Positions 1 through 6,940 of a DNA stretch of 9,732 bases are shown piece by piece; position 1 is the first letter of the stretch, and each line of letters begins with the position of its first letter. The stretch covers positions 1 to 9,732 of the forward strand of contig JBBKWX010000010.1 in assembly GCA_037969175.1 (NCBI GenBank). The letters are read 5' to 3'. The DNA comes from JBBKWX01 sp037969175 (GTDB lineage: Bacteria > Bacteroidota > Bacteroidia > AKYH767-A > JBBKVM01). Under the pieces are notes generated by a model. That model searched no databases, had not been told where the DNA came from, and saw only the letters and a list, made by a program, of their open reading frames with translations. Made by a program: the position numbers and the translations under genes.

Positions 1-2
1 GA

Positions 3-59
3 TACAATTTTCGAAATTTTAAGCATCCTGAGGAAGCTATGAAGTGGCTGCAAAGATAA
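3..59 (+). CDS. C-terminal end of an unidentified protein (partial)
   Basis: An open frame enters from the left edge and ends at a TAA at 57-59. It encodes 18 residues ending in HPEEAMKWLQR. An acidic-acidic-Ala-x-x-Trp-Leu ending is common at the C-terminus of small single-domain bacterial proteins, for example STAS/SpoIIAA-like ones, but 18 residues cannot assign a family. The other two plus-strand frames are closed by stops within about 42 bases. The frame would converge with the desaturase gene, leaving only 26 bases between the two stops. It could still be non-coding; this is a weak call based on composition and position. Confidence 0.4.
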   Translation, partial: YNFRNFKHPEEAMKWLQR

Positions 60-85
60 TATCCATTTGTTCTACAGCTTCCTTA

Positions 86-1189
86 CTACGCTTTACCCAA
101 CTGTTTAAGCATTTTTAAATGCTGCACAATTGCACTGGTAAAAGAGGGTGCAACATTATAAGGTATACCATGAGCTTTGGTCAATTCTTCTACAATAGGA
201 GCAAGCTTTTTATAATGTACATGGCAAATATTGGAAAACAAATGATGCTCGATCTGAAAGTTTAATCCCCCAATAAACCAGGTAAGAAATTTGTTTTTGG
301 GAGCGAAGTTCGTTGTGTTTGCTACTTCATGAATAGCCCATGAATTCTCCATTTGCATTTTACCATTATTCTCAACAGGCATTGCATAATCAGAATTTGA
401 GATCACATGAGCTGGTTGGAAGATCAGTGATAAAGCAAGTCCGGCAACAGCATGCATAACCAGAAATCCTGCTATCACATATTGCCATGAAAAACCTGAA
501 AACAAAATTGGCAATACAAGAATGTTTGTGAAGTAAGCAAGCTTGACCAAAGTCACACGTGTCAATGCCTGAAATAAGGTAACCTTGTGTTTTACTAACA
601 GGTCATGCTTATGGTATCTGATCACTTGCAAATAATCTTTTACTGTCATCCAGTACAAGGTTTGAATGGTATAGAAAAAGATAGCATAGATATGCTGAAA
701 CCGATGAAACCAATAGTGTTTTTGATTTGGTGAAAACCTAAGTAAAAGTGTTGAATCAATATCTTCATCCAATCCCTCAACATTTGTATAGGTATGGTGC
801 AAAAGGTTATGCTGAATTTTCCAGGTGACAGAATACCCACCAATGACTTCAAGTATTTTACCAAGGGTACTATTCACCGTTTTATTGCCTGAAAAAGAGC
901 CATGGTTTGCATCGTGCATCACCGAACAACCAATTCCAACTTTACCCCAACCCATCAGAAACCAACAAAGGAAAAACCAAAGGACATGGGCCGAAGCTAT
1001 ACCCGTAACTATCAGAAAATAGGGAACCACAAATAAAGAGATCATTAAAAAAGCTTTGATCCACATTTCTGTATTTCCGTATGGAGAGATCTTATTGGTC
1101 TCAAAATATGAATTCACAGCAGTGATAACAGATTCGTAATAACTGTTTTCGCCACGAGGAGCAAATCGTACAATGTTTAATTTTCCCAT
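86..1189 (-). CDS. Membrane fatty acid desaturase (acyl-CoA / front-end type)
   Basis: A 367-residue membrane di-iron desaturase of the FA_desaturase (PF00487) superfamily, expected to insert a double bond into a fatty acyl chain using O2 and an electron donor. Seen directly are the three histidine boxes: H92-DANH96, H127-NLLHH132 and Q312-IEHH316. Hydrophobic stretches lie at about 45-80 and 220-265, separated by the boxes in the usual hairpin arrangement, and a QPAHV motif is at 268-272. Gln as first residue of the third box is the hallmark of front-end (delta-5/6) and linoleoyl-CoA-type desaturases. There is no N-terminal cytochrome b5 HPGG domain, so electrons must come from a separate carrier. 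The ATG start at 1189 places about 40 residues before the first membrane segment, as is usual; no clear ribosome binding site is seen. It is divergent from arsR across a 420-base gap. Family is secure; regiospecificity is not. Confidence 0.93.
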   Translation of the reverse strand: MGKLNIVRFAPRGENSYYESVITAVNSYFETNKISPYGNTEMWIKAFLMISLFVVPYFLIVTGIASAHVLWFFLCWFLMGWGKVGIGCSVMHDANHGSFSGNKTVNSTLGKILEVIGGYSVTWKIQHNLLHHTYTNVEGLDEDIDSTLLLRFSPNQKHYWFHRFQHIYAIFFYTIQTLYWMTVKDYLQVIRYHKHDLLVKHKVTLFQALTRVTLVKLAYFTNILVLPILFSGFSWQYVIAGFLVMHAVAGLALSLIFQPAHVISNSDYAMPVENNGKMQMENSWAIHEVANTTNFAPKNKFLTWFIGGLNFQIEHHLFSNICHVHYKKLAPIVEELTKAHGIPYNVAPSFTSAIVQHLKMLKQLGKA

Positions 1190-1558
1190 TGGGGTTTTAA
1201 GTTATTTAAGAAAGGGGGTCAGTCAATCTGAGGAATGATAATCTATTCCAATATAATTCAATTACAACACTTCAAGGAGATACCGGGCATTATTAGCATC
1301 TCTTCATCTCAACGTATTGAGTAAACTTATCAAATAAGAAAATAGCTGAAAATCAGGAATAATCGATACTTGGTGGGATAACTCTAAACAAAGATACAAA
1401 ATTGATACAGATTGTATGCATCCTGGCTCCAATTCATATATTCATGATACTCATAATCTTAGGCACTAAAGTCATAAGTGAGCGGATTATTTACATCTAG
1501 TTATCAGCACATTAGAATATTATCACAAGCAGAATTAACAAGCTATTGAAGATTAAAT

Positions 1559-1566
1559 TACTTTTG
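1559..1566 (+). promoter_or_regulatory. Candidate -7 promoter element for the arsR-oxidase unit
   Basis: The bases TACTTTTG match the Bacteroidota sigma-A -7 consensus TAnnTTTG exactly. They end one base before the palindrome, so transcription would start inside the operator, a classic repressor arrangement. The only nearby TTG (1546-1548) is too close to serve as a normal -33 element, which weakens the call. Confidence 0.4.
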
Positions 1567-1590
1567 GTATTCAAATACACATTTGAATAC
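1567..1590. promoter_or_regulatory. Likely ArsR-family operator (perfect inverted repeat)
   Basis: The arms GTATTCAAAT (1567-1576) and ATTTGAATAC (1581-1590) are exact reverse complements around an ACAC spacer, giving a perfect 10-4-10 repeat that ends 19 bases before the arsR start codon. ArsR/SmtB dimers bind AT-rich inverted repeats that often contain TTCAAAT/ATTTGAA half-sites, so both sequence and position fit autoregulation. The site would overlap the start of transcription, predicting repression by blocking RNA polymerase. Binding by this particular protein is inferred. Confidence 0.75.
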
Positions 1591-1609
1591 TTGTTAATCA
1601 ATATTTGCT

Positions 1610-1912
1610 ATGGCCAAAGTTGAGTTACTCTTGCGTTTTGAATTTGAAAAACTTGAAAATGCATCTTTCCTGTTAAAAGCGTTGGTACACCCGACAAGAC
1701 TTGCTGTCATTGATCTCCTGGATCAAAACCAAGAGATGAATGTTGGAGAACTGGCCGACTTTTTAGACGTGAGCCATGCACTCATCTCACATCATCTGAT
1801 TGATATGCGTAATAAAGATATTCTTAAGACGCGCCGGGAAGGTCAATTGATTTATTATAGCATTAAAAATGAAGCCGTCCTTAGTTTACTTAAATGTGTC
1901 TCCAAATTATAG
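1610..1912 (+). CDS. ArsR/SmtB-family transcriptional repressor
   Basis: A 100-residue single-domain winged helix-turn-helix protein, a usual length for the family. The HPTR motif at 27-30 and following helix (LAVIDLL), the helix-turn-helix at about 44-66 with recognition helix around SHALISHHL, and the wing at about 72-85 (TRREGQLIYYSI) follow the ArsR pattern. Such proteins bind DNA as dimers and release it on sensing a metal, thiol or redox signal. Neither the alpha-3 ELCVCDL-type cysteine motif nor the alpha-5 zinc site (paired Asp/His) is present. The only cysteine is C96 near the C-terminus, so the signal cannot be predicted. A perfect palindrome lies just upstream, indicating autoregulation. 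Eight bases separate it from the multicopper oxidase gene, so the two are almost certainly co-transcribed. Confidence 0.93.
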   Translation: MAKVELLLRFEFEKLENASFLLKALVHPTRLAVIDLLDQNQEMNVGELADFLDVSHALISHHLIDMRNKDILKTRREGQLIYYSIKNEAVLSLLKCVSKL

Positions 1913-1920
1913 ATCATAAC

Positions 1921-3600
1921 ATGAAAAAAATTCTATTAACGTTGATCATCACTGGTTTTGTTCAACCGATTCTTGCCCAAAACCTCATTTCTATTCCTGA
2001 CACATTGAGTGGTGCCAACATCGATCTTAACATCGCTGACAGCACGCATCAATTTTACACAGGAATCAACACCAACACGATAGCATACAACGGTGGCTAT
2101 TTGGGCCCTACTATCATTTTAGAAAAAGGACAAAATGTAACATTGAATGTAAATAATCAGCTTGCAGATACGACTACAACGCACTGGCATGGCTTACATG
2201 TAGCTCCCATGAATGACGGAGGACCGCATAGCATGATCATGGCGGGCGACACATGGAGACCATCGTTTACAGTTATGGATAATGCAGCAACATATTGGTA
2301 TCATCCTCATTTGCATGGACGAACCATGGAACAGGTTCTGAAAGGAGCTGCGGGTTTGATCATAGTGCGTGATGCAACAGAAGCAAGCCTGAATCTACCC
2401 AGAACATACGGGGTAGATGACTTACCTCTGATCTGTCAATTTCAGACCATCGATCCAAATACCAAACAGATCATCATGGATGATGAATTTGATAATGTCA
2501 CTATGGTAAACGGAACCATTAATCCAATGGTGAATATTCCGGCTCAACTTGTCAGGCTGCGATTGTTAAATGCAAGCAGTCATCGCGTTCTGCAATTTGG
2601 ATTCAATGATGGCAGAACTTTTCATCAGATAACGAGTGATGCAGGATTGCTGGACGCACCGGTTTCACTTACACGAATACGCTTGGGCAGTGGTGAACGA
2701 GCTGAGATCCTGGTGGATTTTAGCGGACAAACAGGGAGCACTTTTTTCATAAAACAATTCGGGAATGAACTACCGGCAGGTTTTCCGGGCGGAGCTCCAA
2801 TGATGGGAAATCCTATAGGCCCGCTTGATAATATCGCTTTCAACTTTTTGCAGATAAATGTTGTGGCGCCAACGGCAAATCCTGTAACCGGAATTCCAAC
2901 AACGTTGACCTCAAACATCCCATGGAGCAATACAGGGTCCACTGCAATGAATTTTCTTATCCAGGGCCAACCGATGAACAGCATGACAAATTTTGTGATA
3001 AATGGAGTTCAGTATGATCATAACGTAATCAACTTTACAAAAACCATGGATGATGTAATGGTCTGGAATATTACGAATCAAAGTATGATGGCGCATCCAT
3101 TTCATATTCATGGAAATCACTTTTTTATTCAAAGTATCAATGGTGCTACGCCTGCAGCAAATCTCAGAGGAAGAAAAGATGTAGTATTACTTTCTCCACA
3201 AGGAGGAACTGCAACGTTGATCACGAAATATGAAGACTTTGCGGACCCTATGATGCCTTACATGTATCATTGCCATATCCTGAGCCACGAAGACAAAGGG
3301 ATGATGGGACAATTTATTATCAACCCCAATGTTTCCGGCATTGAAAACAATGCTGATGATCTATCTGCAACTCGAATTTTTCCAAATCCGGGAACAGGAA
3401 TTTTTAACATAAGATCTGAGCATAAAAAAATTAGCACGATCCGGGTTTATGATTATACAGGAAAAGAAATATTAAGATCAATTGACGTACTTCCAACTGC
3501 TGCGATTGACCTGTCAAACCAAAGAGATGGTTTATACTTTGTTAAAATATATAATGAAGATAAAATTGAAATCCTTAAGTTTATTAAGACCGGGAATTGA
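1921..3600 (+). CDS. Secreted multicopper oxidase with T9SS C-terminal sorting domain
   Basis: A 559-residue three-cupredoxin multicopper oxidase, most like the CueO/CotA/bilirubin oxidase group; these couple oxidation of Cu(I), metals or phenolics to reduction of O2 to water. All copper-binding motifs are present: H88-WHGLH, W126-YHPHLHG, H392-PFHIHG and H450-CHILSHEDKGM461. By family rules H392, C451, H456 and M461 bind the type 1 copper and the other His residues form the trinuclear centre. The segment YGVDDLPLICQ resembles the same region of CueO. Residues 1-19 form a signal peptide (MKKILL... ILA|Q), which is why ATG 1921 is chosen over an ATG at 1894 that overlaps arsR and would put polar residues before it. 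Residues about 482-559, starting ATRIFPNPGTG and ending in FVKIYNEDKIEILKFIK, form a type A T9SS sorting domain, predicting export across the outer membrane or surface attachment. A Met-rich copper-scavenging insert like that of CueO is not evident. Confidence 0.95.
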   Translation: MKKILLTLIITGFVQPILAQNLISIPDTLSGANIDLNIADSTHQFYTGINTNTIAYNGGYLGPTIILEKGQNVTLNVNNQLADTTTTHWHGLHVAPMNDGGPHSMIMAGDTWRPSFTVMDNAATYWYHPHLHGRTMEQVLKGAAGLIIVRDATEASLNLPRTYGVDDLPLICQFQTIDPNTKQIIMDDEFDNVTMVNGTINPMVNIPAQLVRLRLLNASSHRVLQFGFNDGRTFHQITSDAGLLDAPVSLTRIRLGSGERAEILVDFSGQTGSTFFIKQFGNELPAGFPGGAPMMGNPIGPLDNIAFNFLQINVVAPTANPVTGIPTTLTSNIPWSNTGSTAMNFLIQGQPMNSMTNFVINGVQYDHNVINFTKTMDDVMVWNITNQSMMAHPFHIHGNHFFIQSINGATPAANLRGRKDVVLLSPQGGTATLITKYEDFADPMMPYMYHCHILSHEDKGMMGQFIINPNVSGIENNADDLSATRIFPNPGTGIFNIRSEHKKISTIRVYDYTGKEILRSIDVLPTAAIDLSNQRDGLYFVKIYNEDKIEILKFIKTGN

Positions 3601-3640
3601 ATGAATATGATGCAATAAATTTTATTTAATAAGCAGAATA

Positions 3641-3674
3641 AAAAGATCGATGAGAAATACATCGATTTTTTTTT
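3641..3674 (+). terminator. Intrinsic terminator of the arsR-oxidase unit
   Basis: The arms ATCGATG (3646-3652) and CATCGAT (3660-3666) are perfectly complementary around a 7-base loop. The stem can extend through a G-T pair into A/T pairs (AAAA against TTTT). Nine T residues run from 3666 to 3674. The structure begins about 40 bases after the oxidase stop codon and fits a rho-independent terminator for the plus strand. Confidence 0.8.
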
Positions 3675-3686
3675 GCAATAGTTGCA
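3674..3686. repeat. Short perfect inverted repeat
   Basis: TGCAA-TAG-TTGCA directly follows the terminator T-run and lies before the S41-like gene. It is too short to be a strong hairpin; it might be a small protein-binding site or chance. Confidence 0.25.
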
Positions 3687-3702
3687 GGATGAAGATGTAA
3701 GA

Positions 3703-3775
3703 TTCGAGGTGGTTTTAGTTTAACCCGGCCGGTAACAGCGGGTATAAACTAACATAAATAAACCTGCCACCGAAT
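3703..3775 (+). promoter_or_regulatory. Structured leader upstream of the S41-like gene
   Basis: The arm TTAGTTTAACCCG (3715-3727) pairs with CGGGTATAAACTAA (3739-3752), giving 13 pairs with one bulged A around an 11-base loop. Outer partial pairing is possible between TTCGAGGTGG (3703-3712) and CCACCGAA (3767-3774), across an asymmetric internal loop. The outer arm touches the ATG at 3774. There is no T-run after it, so it is not an intrinsic terminator. It could fold in the leader RNA and affect translation, or the TTAGTTTA/TAAACTAA arms could be a protein-binding site. The function is inferred only from the complementarity. Confidence 0.45.
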
Positions 3776-5660
3776 GATATCACTATTACCTTTCCATACC
3801 AAGTCCGTAAGCTTGCTGGGGGGCGTACTTTGCGTTTTCCTAACACAATTATGCATAGCTCAAAACGAAGTCGCTGTTTCGCAGACGGAGACTGTTGAAA
3901 GCGGGCCTCAAACAGCGATTTTAGTCATTGATGCTACGAAAGAGCAAAAAGAGCCCGAATCGAGAGATGTAAGATTCAATGAAAAATTGGAGGTAAATCA
4001 GATTCAAGTAGCCGGTCTGCCTGCTACTTTACCTGAATTGTATGCGGTAAAAGATTACTCAGCTTACATTTCAGATACCTCCACCCCTTCTCAGCAAATA
4101 GCCTATCAATCCTTTCTAGTCAGTACAGACCTGCTTCGCAAAGATCCACTTGATAAGAAGCAACGCGCACTGCAAGCACGATCCTTAATGCAATTGGGGA
4201 AAACGGGGCTAGCTTCCGAGGTAATGCATTTTACCCAATTTGATGATACTACTGACGGAGAGCTGACTTACTTCTTGTCGGCATACAGAGCTATGGAAGG
4301 AAATGTTACGGATGCCGCTTTGTTGATGAGAAAAGCAATGCAACTGGATCCTACTATAACACTCGACAGGATGGCCGGTGATCCCGACTTTCAGAATATG
4401 CGTTCGAGCAAGGAATATGTTTCCTTTTTTGTACATAATTTGGATCCTGAAGAACTCCGGATCAACAATTGGAGATCTGACCTGAGTTGTATGGCATCGC
4501 AAGTTGTAGCCATACACACAAATTTATTTGAGAAGGTTAACAAAGAAACCTGGGAAAGGGAAATTGCAAAGTTGGATACGGATATCCCGGACCTGAATAA
4601 TTATACCATTGCCATGGAATTCACAAGGATAATTGCAATGGCAAATGATCCAAACACTTTTCTTTTTCCACCAATCAATGGCCCATATAAATTCAATCAA
4701 TTACCTGTGATGTTTTATCCATTCGATGATGGCATCTATATCCGTTCAGCATCTCCAAAATATGCGGAAGTAGTAGGTGGAAAAGTTGTCGAAATTGGCG
4801 GTGTAAAAACTCAGGATGCACTGAAGCGGATTCAACAATATATTCCTCACCAAAATGAGCAGACGCTGAAGTGGATGACTCCTATCCTGCTTGCCATCCC
4901 GGAATATTTATATGGAGCCGGACTAGCAGATAATATGGTTCAGATTCCTATGAAAGTAGTTGATACTACGAATGCGCTTGTCACTGTTTATTTTAATGCA
5001 CAAAGATTATACATGGATCTGCTGCTTACAAGAACGGATCATCCTACATGGCCCAGTGCTCGCAGAAAAGGACAGGCTCCACTCTATCAAAAAAATCCAA
5101 ATGATCCCTGGTGGTTTGAATATAATCCCGAGAAGAATATTGTCTATATGCAATATAATTTCCTGATGGATAAACAGGATCAAAGTACACGGAATTATAT
5201 TGATCAATTAATACAGACCATTGAAAATAAAAAAGCAGATGCATTGATCATAGATGTAAGGCAAAATAATATGCTGAATGAAACTGCTTCTAACTCATTA
5301 TTGGTTGATGCAATAAAAAGAACATCATTGGGCGCAAATGGAAAAGTTATCATCCTGCAAAGTCACATGACATCCGGACCGGCATCCAATCTAATGGCAA
5401 AACCATCCGACTGTTCAAGCTTTGTTTATGCAGGCGATAAGAATACCGGTGGTGCGGCCTTCAACAGAAAAGATGCAAGTATCTTTTTACCTAATAGCCA
5501 ACTTTTGCTCTCCGTTACTTCTGAATCGTTCAAATCACAATTTGATTATGATATTAACAGTCAAAAAGAAACAACTATAAAAGCCGGCTTGACTTTCGAT
5601 CAATACAGAAACAATCAGGATCCTTTGTTGGATGCGGTTTACAGATATCTGGGGAAATGA
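3774..5660 (+). CDS. Secreted protein with TPR-like and degenerate S41-peptidase-like regions
   Basis: A 628-residue protein with a signal peptide (hydrophobic core 12-28, likely cut after CIA at 29), so periplasmic or exported; there is no lipobox. A low-complexity acidic stretch (30-75) is followed by a helical TPR-like part (about 108-225) ending in DPDFQNMRSSKEYVSFF. From about 310 the pattern follows one branch of the S41/C-terminal-processing-protease family: DDGIYIRSASPKYAEVVGGK (318-336), IVYMQYN (456-462), IIDVRQNN (492-499), TSGPASNL (533-540), NTGG (557-560), FLPNS (571-575) and NNQDPLLDAV (613-622). Where active relatives carry DLRxNGGGN and TFSAA, this protein has DVRQNNMLN and TSGPA. 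The nucleophilic serine appears to be Gly535 and the GGG loop is missing. It may therefore be a non-catalytic peptide-binding relative. It lies alone between a terminator and a convergent operon. No T9SS domain is seen. Confidence 0.8.
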   Translation: MISLLPFHTKSVSLLGGVLCVFLTQLCIAQNEVAVSQTETVESGPQTAILVIDATKEQKEPESRDVRFNEKLEVNQIQVAGLPATLPELYAVKDYSAYISDTSTPSQQIAYQSFLVSTDLLRKDPLDKKQRALQARSLMQLGKTGLASEVMHFTQFDDTTDGELTYFLSAYRAMEGNVTDAALLMRKAMQLDPTITLDRMAGDPDFQNMRSSKEYVSFFVHNLDPEELRINNWRSDLSCMASQVVAIHTNLFEKVNKETWEREIAKLDTDIPDLNNYTIAMEFTRIIAMANDPNTFLFPPINGPYKFNQLPVMFYPFDDGIYIRSASPKYAEVVGGKVVEIGGVKTQDALKRIQQYIPHQNEQTLKWMTPILLAIPEYLYGAGLADNMVQIPMKVVDTTNALVTVYFNAQRLYMDLLLTRTDHPTWPSARRKGQAPLYQKNPNDPWWFEYNPEKNIVYMQYNFLMDKQDQSTRNYIDQLIQTIENKKADALIIDVRQNNMLNETASNSLLVDAIKRTSLGANGKVIILQSHMTSGPASNLMAKPSDCSSFVYAGDKNTGGAAFNRKDASIFLPNSQLLLSVTSESFKSQFDYDINSQKETTIKAGLTFDQYRNNQDPLLDAVYRYLGK

Positions 5661-5807
5661 TTTTCTGCTATTGGAATTGCTTCATACCTACTTTTCTGCA
5701 AGAAGAATCTGTGCTAATTTAACCGCGGAGGCGCAGAGTCTCTGCGCCTCTGCGGTTAAAAAAAAGGACGGTCAAAAAAACAAAGACTATTCTTGAAACT
5801 ACTCTGA
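5661..5807. other. Intergenic region between convergent genes
   Basis: These 147 bases separate the stop of the S41-like gene and the stop of hemW. They hold the large palindrome at 5718-5760, an A-rich run after it (5758-5765) and a second A-run at 5775-5781. No gene is seen. No canonical hairpin with a trailing T-tract was found for either strand. Confidence 0.6.
5718..5760. repeat. 21-bp near-perfect palindrome, possible dispersed repeat or bidirectional terminator
   Basis: The arm at 5718-5738 (TTTAACCGCGGAGGCGCAGA plus G) is the reverse complement of 5740-5760 around one central base, except at 5727/5751, where G faces T (a wobble pair in RNA). It is far more GC-rich than the flanking DNA. 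Its position between convergent stops suits a bidirectional terminator, but neither strand has a T-run after the stem. Similar 'CCGCAGAGGCGCAGAG' palindromes are, from general knowledge, recurrent intergenic repeats in many bacterial genomes; that this one belongs to such a family is inference. Confidence 0.7.
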
Positions 5808-6938
5808 TCATTCAACATCAAAAAATTCCATGGAGATATGATCCGCAATCAGCTTGCCTTTGTCGGTCAATACCAAATGCTCCTTCAAATTAAGAACTGT
5901 TCCATCCTGAATATCACTCTCCGCTTGTAAGAGCAATTCATCCAATCTATGCTGTCCAAAATCCTTTAGAACTTTAGCTAAGGAAATTCCTTTTTTGGTT
6001 CTTAAGGCGGTCAAAACATATTCATTGAATCGGCTTGCAAGAGTTAACTCCTCCTCCTCCCAATCTCCTTTTCCAGCATTCCATCCTTTTACATACACAG
6101 GATTATTTTTGATATTCCACCAACGTTTTGCTGTATCAAATCCATGCGCACTCGGACCGATTCCTAGAAAAGGCACGCCGCTCCAGTAAGCAGAGTTATG
6201 CCGGGAATACATCTTGTCCTTTGCAAAATTACTGATCTCATAATCTTCGTAACCGGCCTTGCGCAACATCTCCAATAAAAGCCGGTGTTGTTCAATTGCT
6301 TTTTCTTCATCCACCGGCTTTGCCTTTCCATTTTTGATCCAGGATGACAAGACCGTTCCTTCTTCTATGGTTAAACAATAGGCAGAAATATGTTGCACAT
6401 TCAGATCGATAGCTTTCTGCAAATTCATTTCCCATTCGCGAATTCCAAGATCAGGTAATGCATAAATCAGATCGATGCTGATATTGCTGAAACCAGCATC
6501 ACGAGCAAGTTTTACGCATAGATCGGCTTCATCGCTAGTGTGGGCACGATTCATATATTTCAGATCTGAATCTCTGAAGGATTGGATCCCAATACTTAAT
6601 CTGTTTATGCCGGTCTCAAATAATTCCTGCAATTTTTCAGCAGTAAGATCATCGGGATTGGCCTCGAGCGTGATCTCTGCATCGCTGCTCACATCAAAAA
6701 GCCGGCGGGTTAAATTCAGCAGAGAGTTCAATTCAGCTGCATCGAGTAAACTCGGCGTACCGCCTCCAAAATAGATGGTATCTATCTCTTTGTACTTCCA
6801 ATCTTTCGCACGAAATTCAAGCTCCTTCATCATGGCTTTTATCATTTCTGTTCTGCCTTTATTAAGGGTAGAAAAATGAAAATCACAATAATGACAAGCT
6901 TGTTTACAAAATGGAATATGGAAGTAGATACCGCTCAA
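5808..6938 (-). CDS. hemW: HemW, radical SAM heme chaperone
   Basis: A 376-residue radical SAM protein of the HemN/HemW group. Residues C11, C15 and C18 form the CxxxCxxC motif for the 4Fe-4S cluster, followed by DF rather than the extra cysteine of HemN (CxxxCxxCxC). That favours HemW, which carries heme to target proteins, over true coproporphyrinogen III dehydrogenase. Also seen are the SAM-binding GGGTPS (58-63), EANPDD (92-97) and NRLSIGIQSF (112-121), the later RHNSAYW and GIGPSAHGF segments, and a C-terminal HemN_C-like part. The length is normal. The start is a TTG at 6938: it gives the conserved IYFHIPFC N-terminus, and no in-frame ATG lies just upstream. The kinase stop is only two bases before it, so translation is probably coupled. 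Cytoplasmic. Many genomes label it incorrectly as oxygen-independent coproporphyrinogen oxidase. Confidence 0.93.
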   Translation of the reverse strand: MSGIYFHIPFCKQACHYCDFHFSTLNKGRTEMIKAMMKELEFRAKDWKYKEIDTIYFGGGTPSLLDAAELNSLLNLTRRLFDVSSDAEITLEANPDDLTAEKLQELFETGINRLSIGIQSFRDSDLKYMNRAHTSDEADLCVKLARDAGFSNISIDLIYALPDLGIREWEMNLQKAIDLNVQHISAYCLTIEEGTVLSSWIKNGKAKPVDEEKAIEQHRLLLEMLRKAGYEDYEISNFAKDKMYSRHNSAYWSGVPFLGIGPSAHGFDTAKRWWNIKNNPVYVKGWNAGKGDWEEEELTLASRFNEYVLTALRTKKGISLAKVLKDFGQHRLDELLLQAESDIQDGTVLNLKEHLVLTDKGKLIADHISMEFFDVE

Positions 6939-6940
6939 AA

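Larger units (their letters stand above)
1190..1609. other. AT-rich intergenic region between divergent genes
   Basis: This 420-base gap separates the divergent desaturase and arsR genes and must hold both promoters. The right end carries the arsR -7-like element and operator, listed separately. On the minus strand, 1389-1396 reads TATCTTTG, which fits the Bacteroidota -7 consensus TAnnTTTG. However, it lies about 200 bases before the desaturase start and no TTG -33 element is found at the right spacing, so it is only a candidate. A small inverted repeat (CTCAA-CGTA-TTGAG) lies near 1308-1321. No convincing gene was found. Confidence 0.5.

Noticed and set aside
1235..1324. 29-codon plus-strand open frame in the desaturase-arsR gap
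   Set aside because: It has no properly spaced ribosome binding site, no recognisable motif, and its length is expected by chance in AT-rich DNA.
1894..1920. Earlier ATG at 1894 as start of the multicopper oxidase
   Set aside because: It overlaps arsR and puts nine polar residues before a perfect signal peptide that starts at 1921.
3774..3860. Lipoprotein signal on the S41-like protein
   Set aside because: The only cysteines in the signal region (C20, C27) are not preceded by a lipobox; an ordinary signal peptidase I site (CIA|Q) fits better.
3694..3977. Direct repeat AGATGTAAGATTC (near 3693-3705 and 3965-3977)
   Set aside because: One 13-base match is expected by chance in a window of this size, and no flanking structure supports a mobile element.
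5718..5765. Palindrome as an ordinary rho-independent terminator
   Set aside because: On the plus strand it is followed by A residues and on the minus strand by mixed sequence, so the needed T-tract is missing on both sides.
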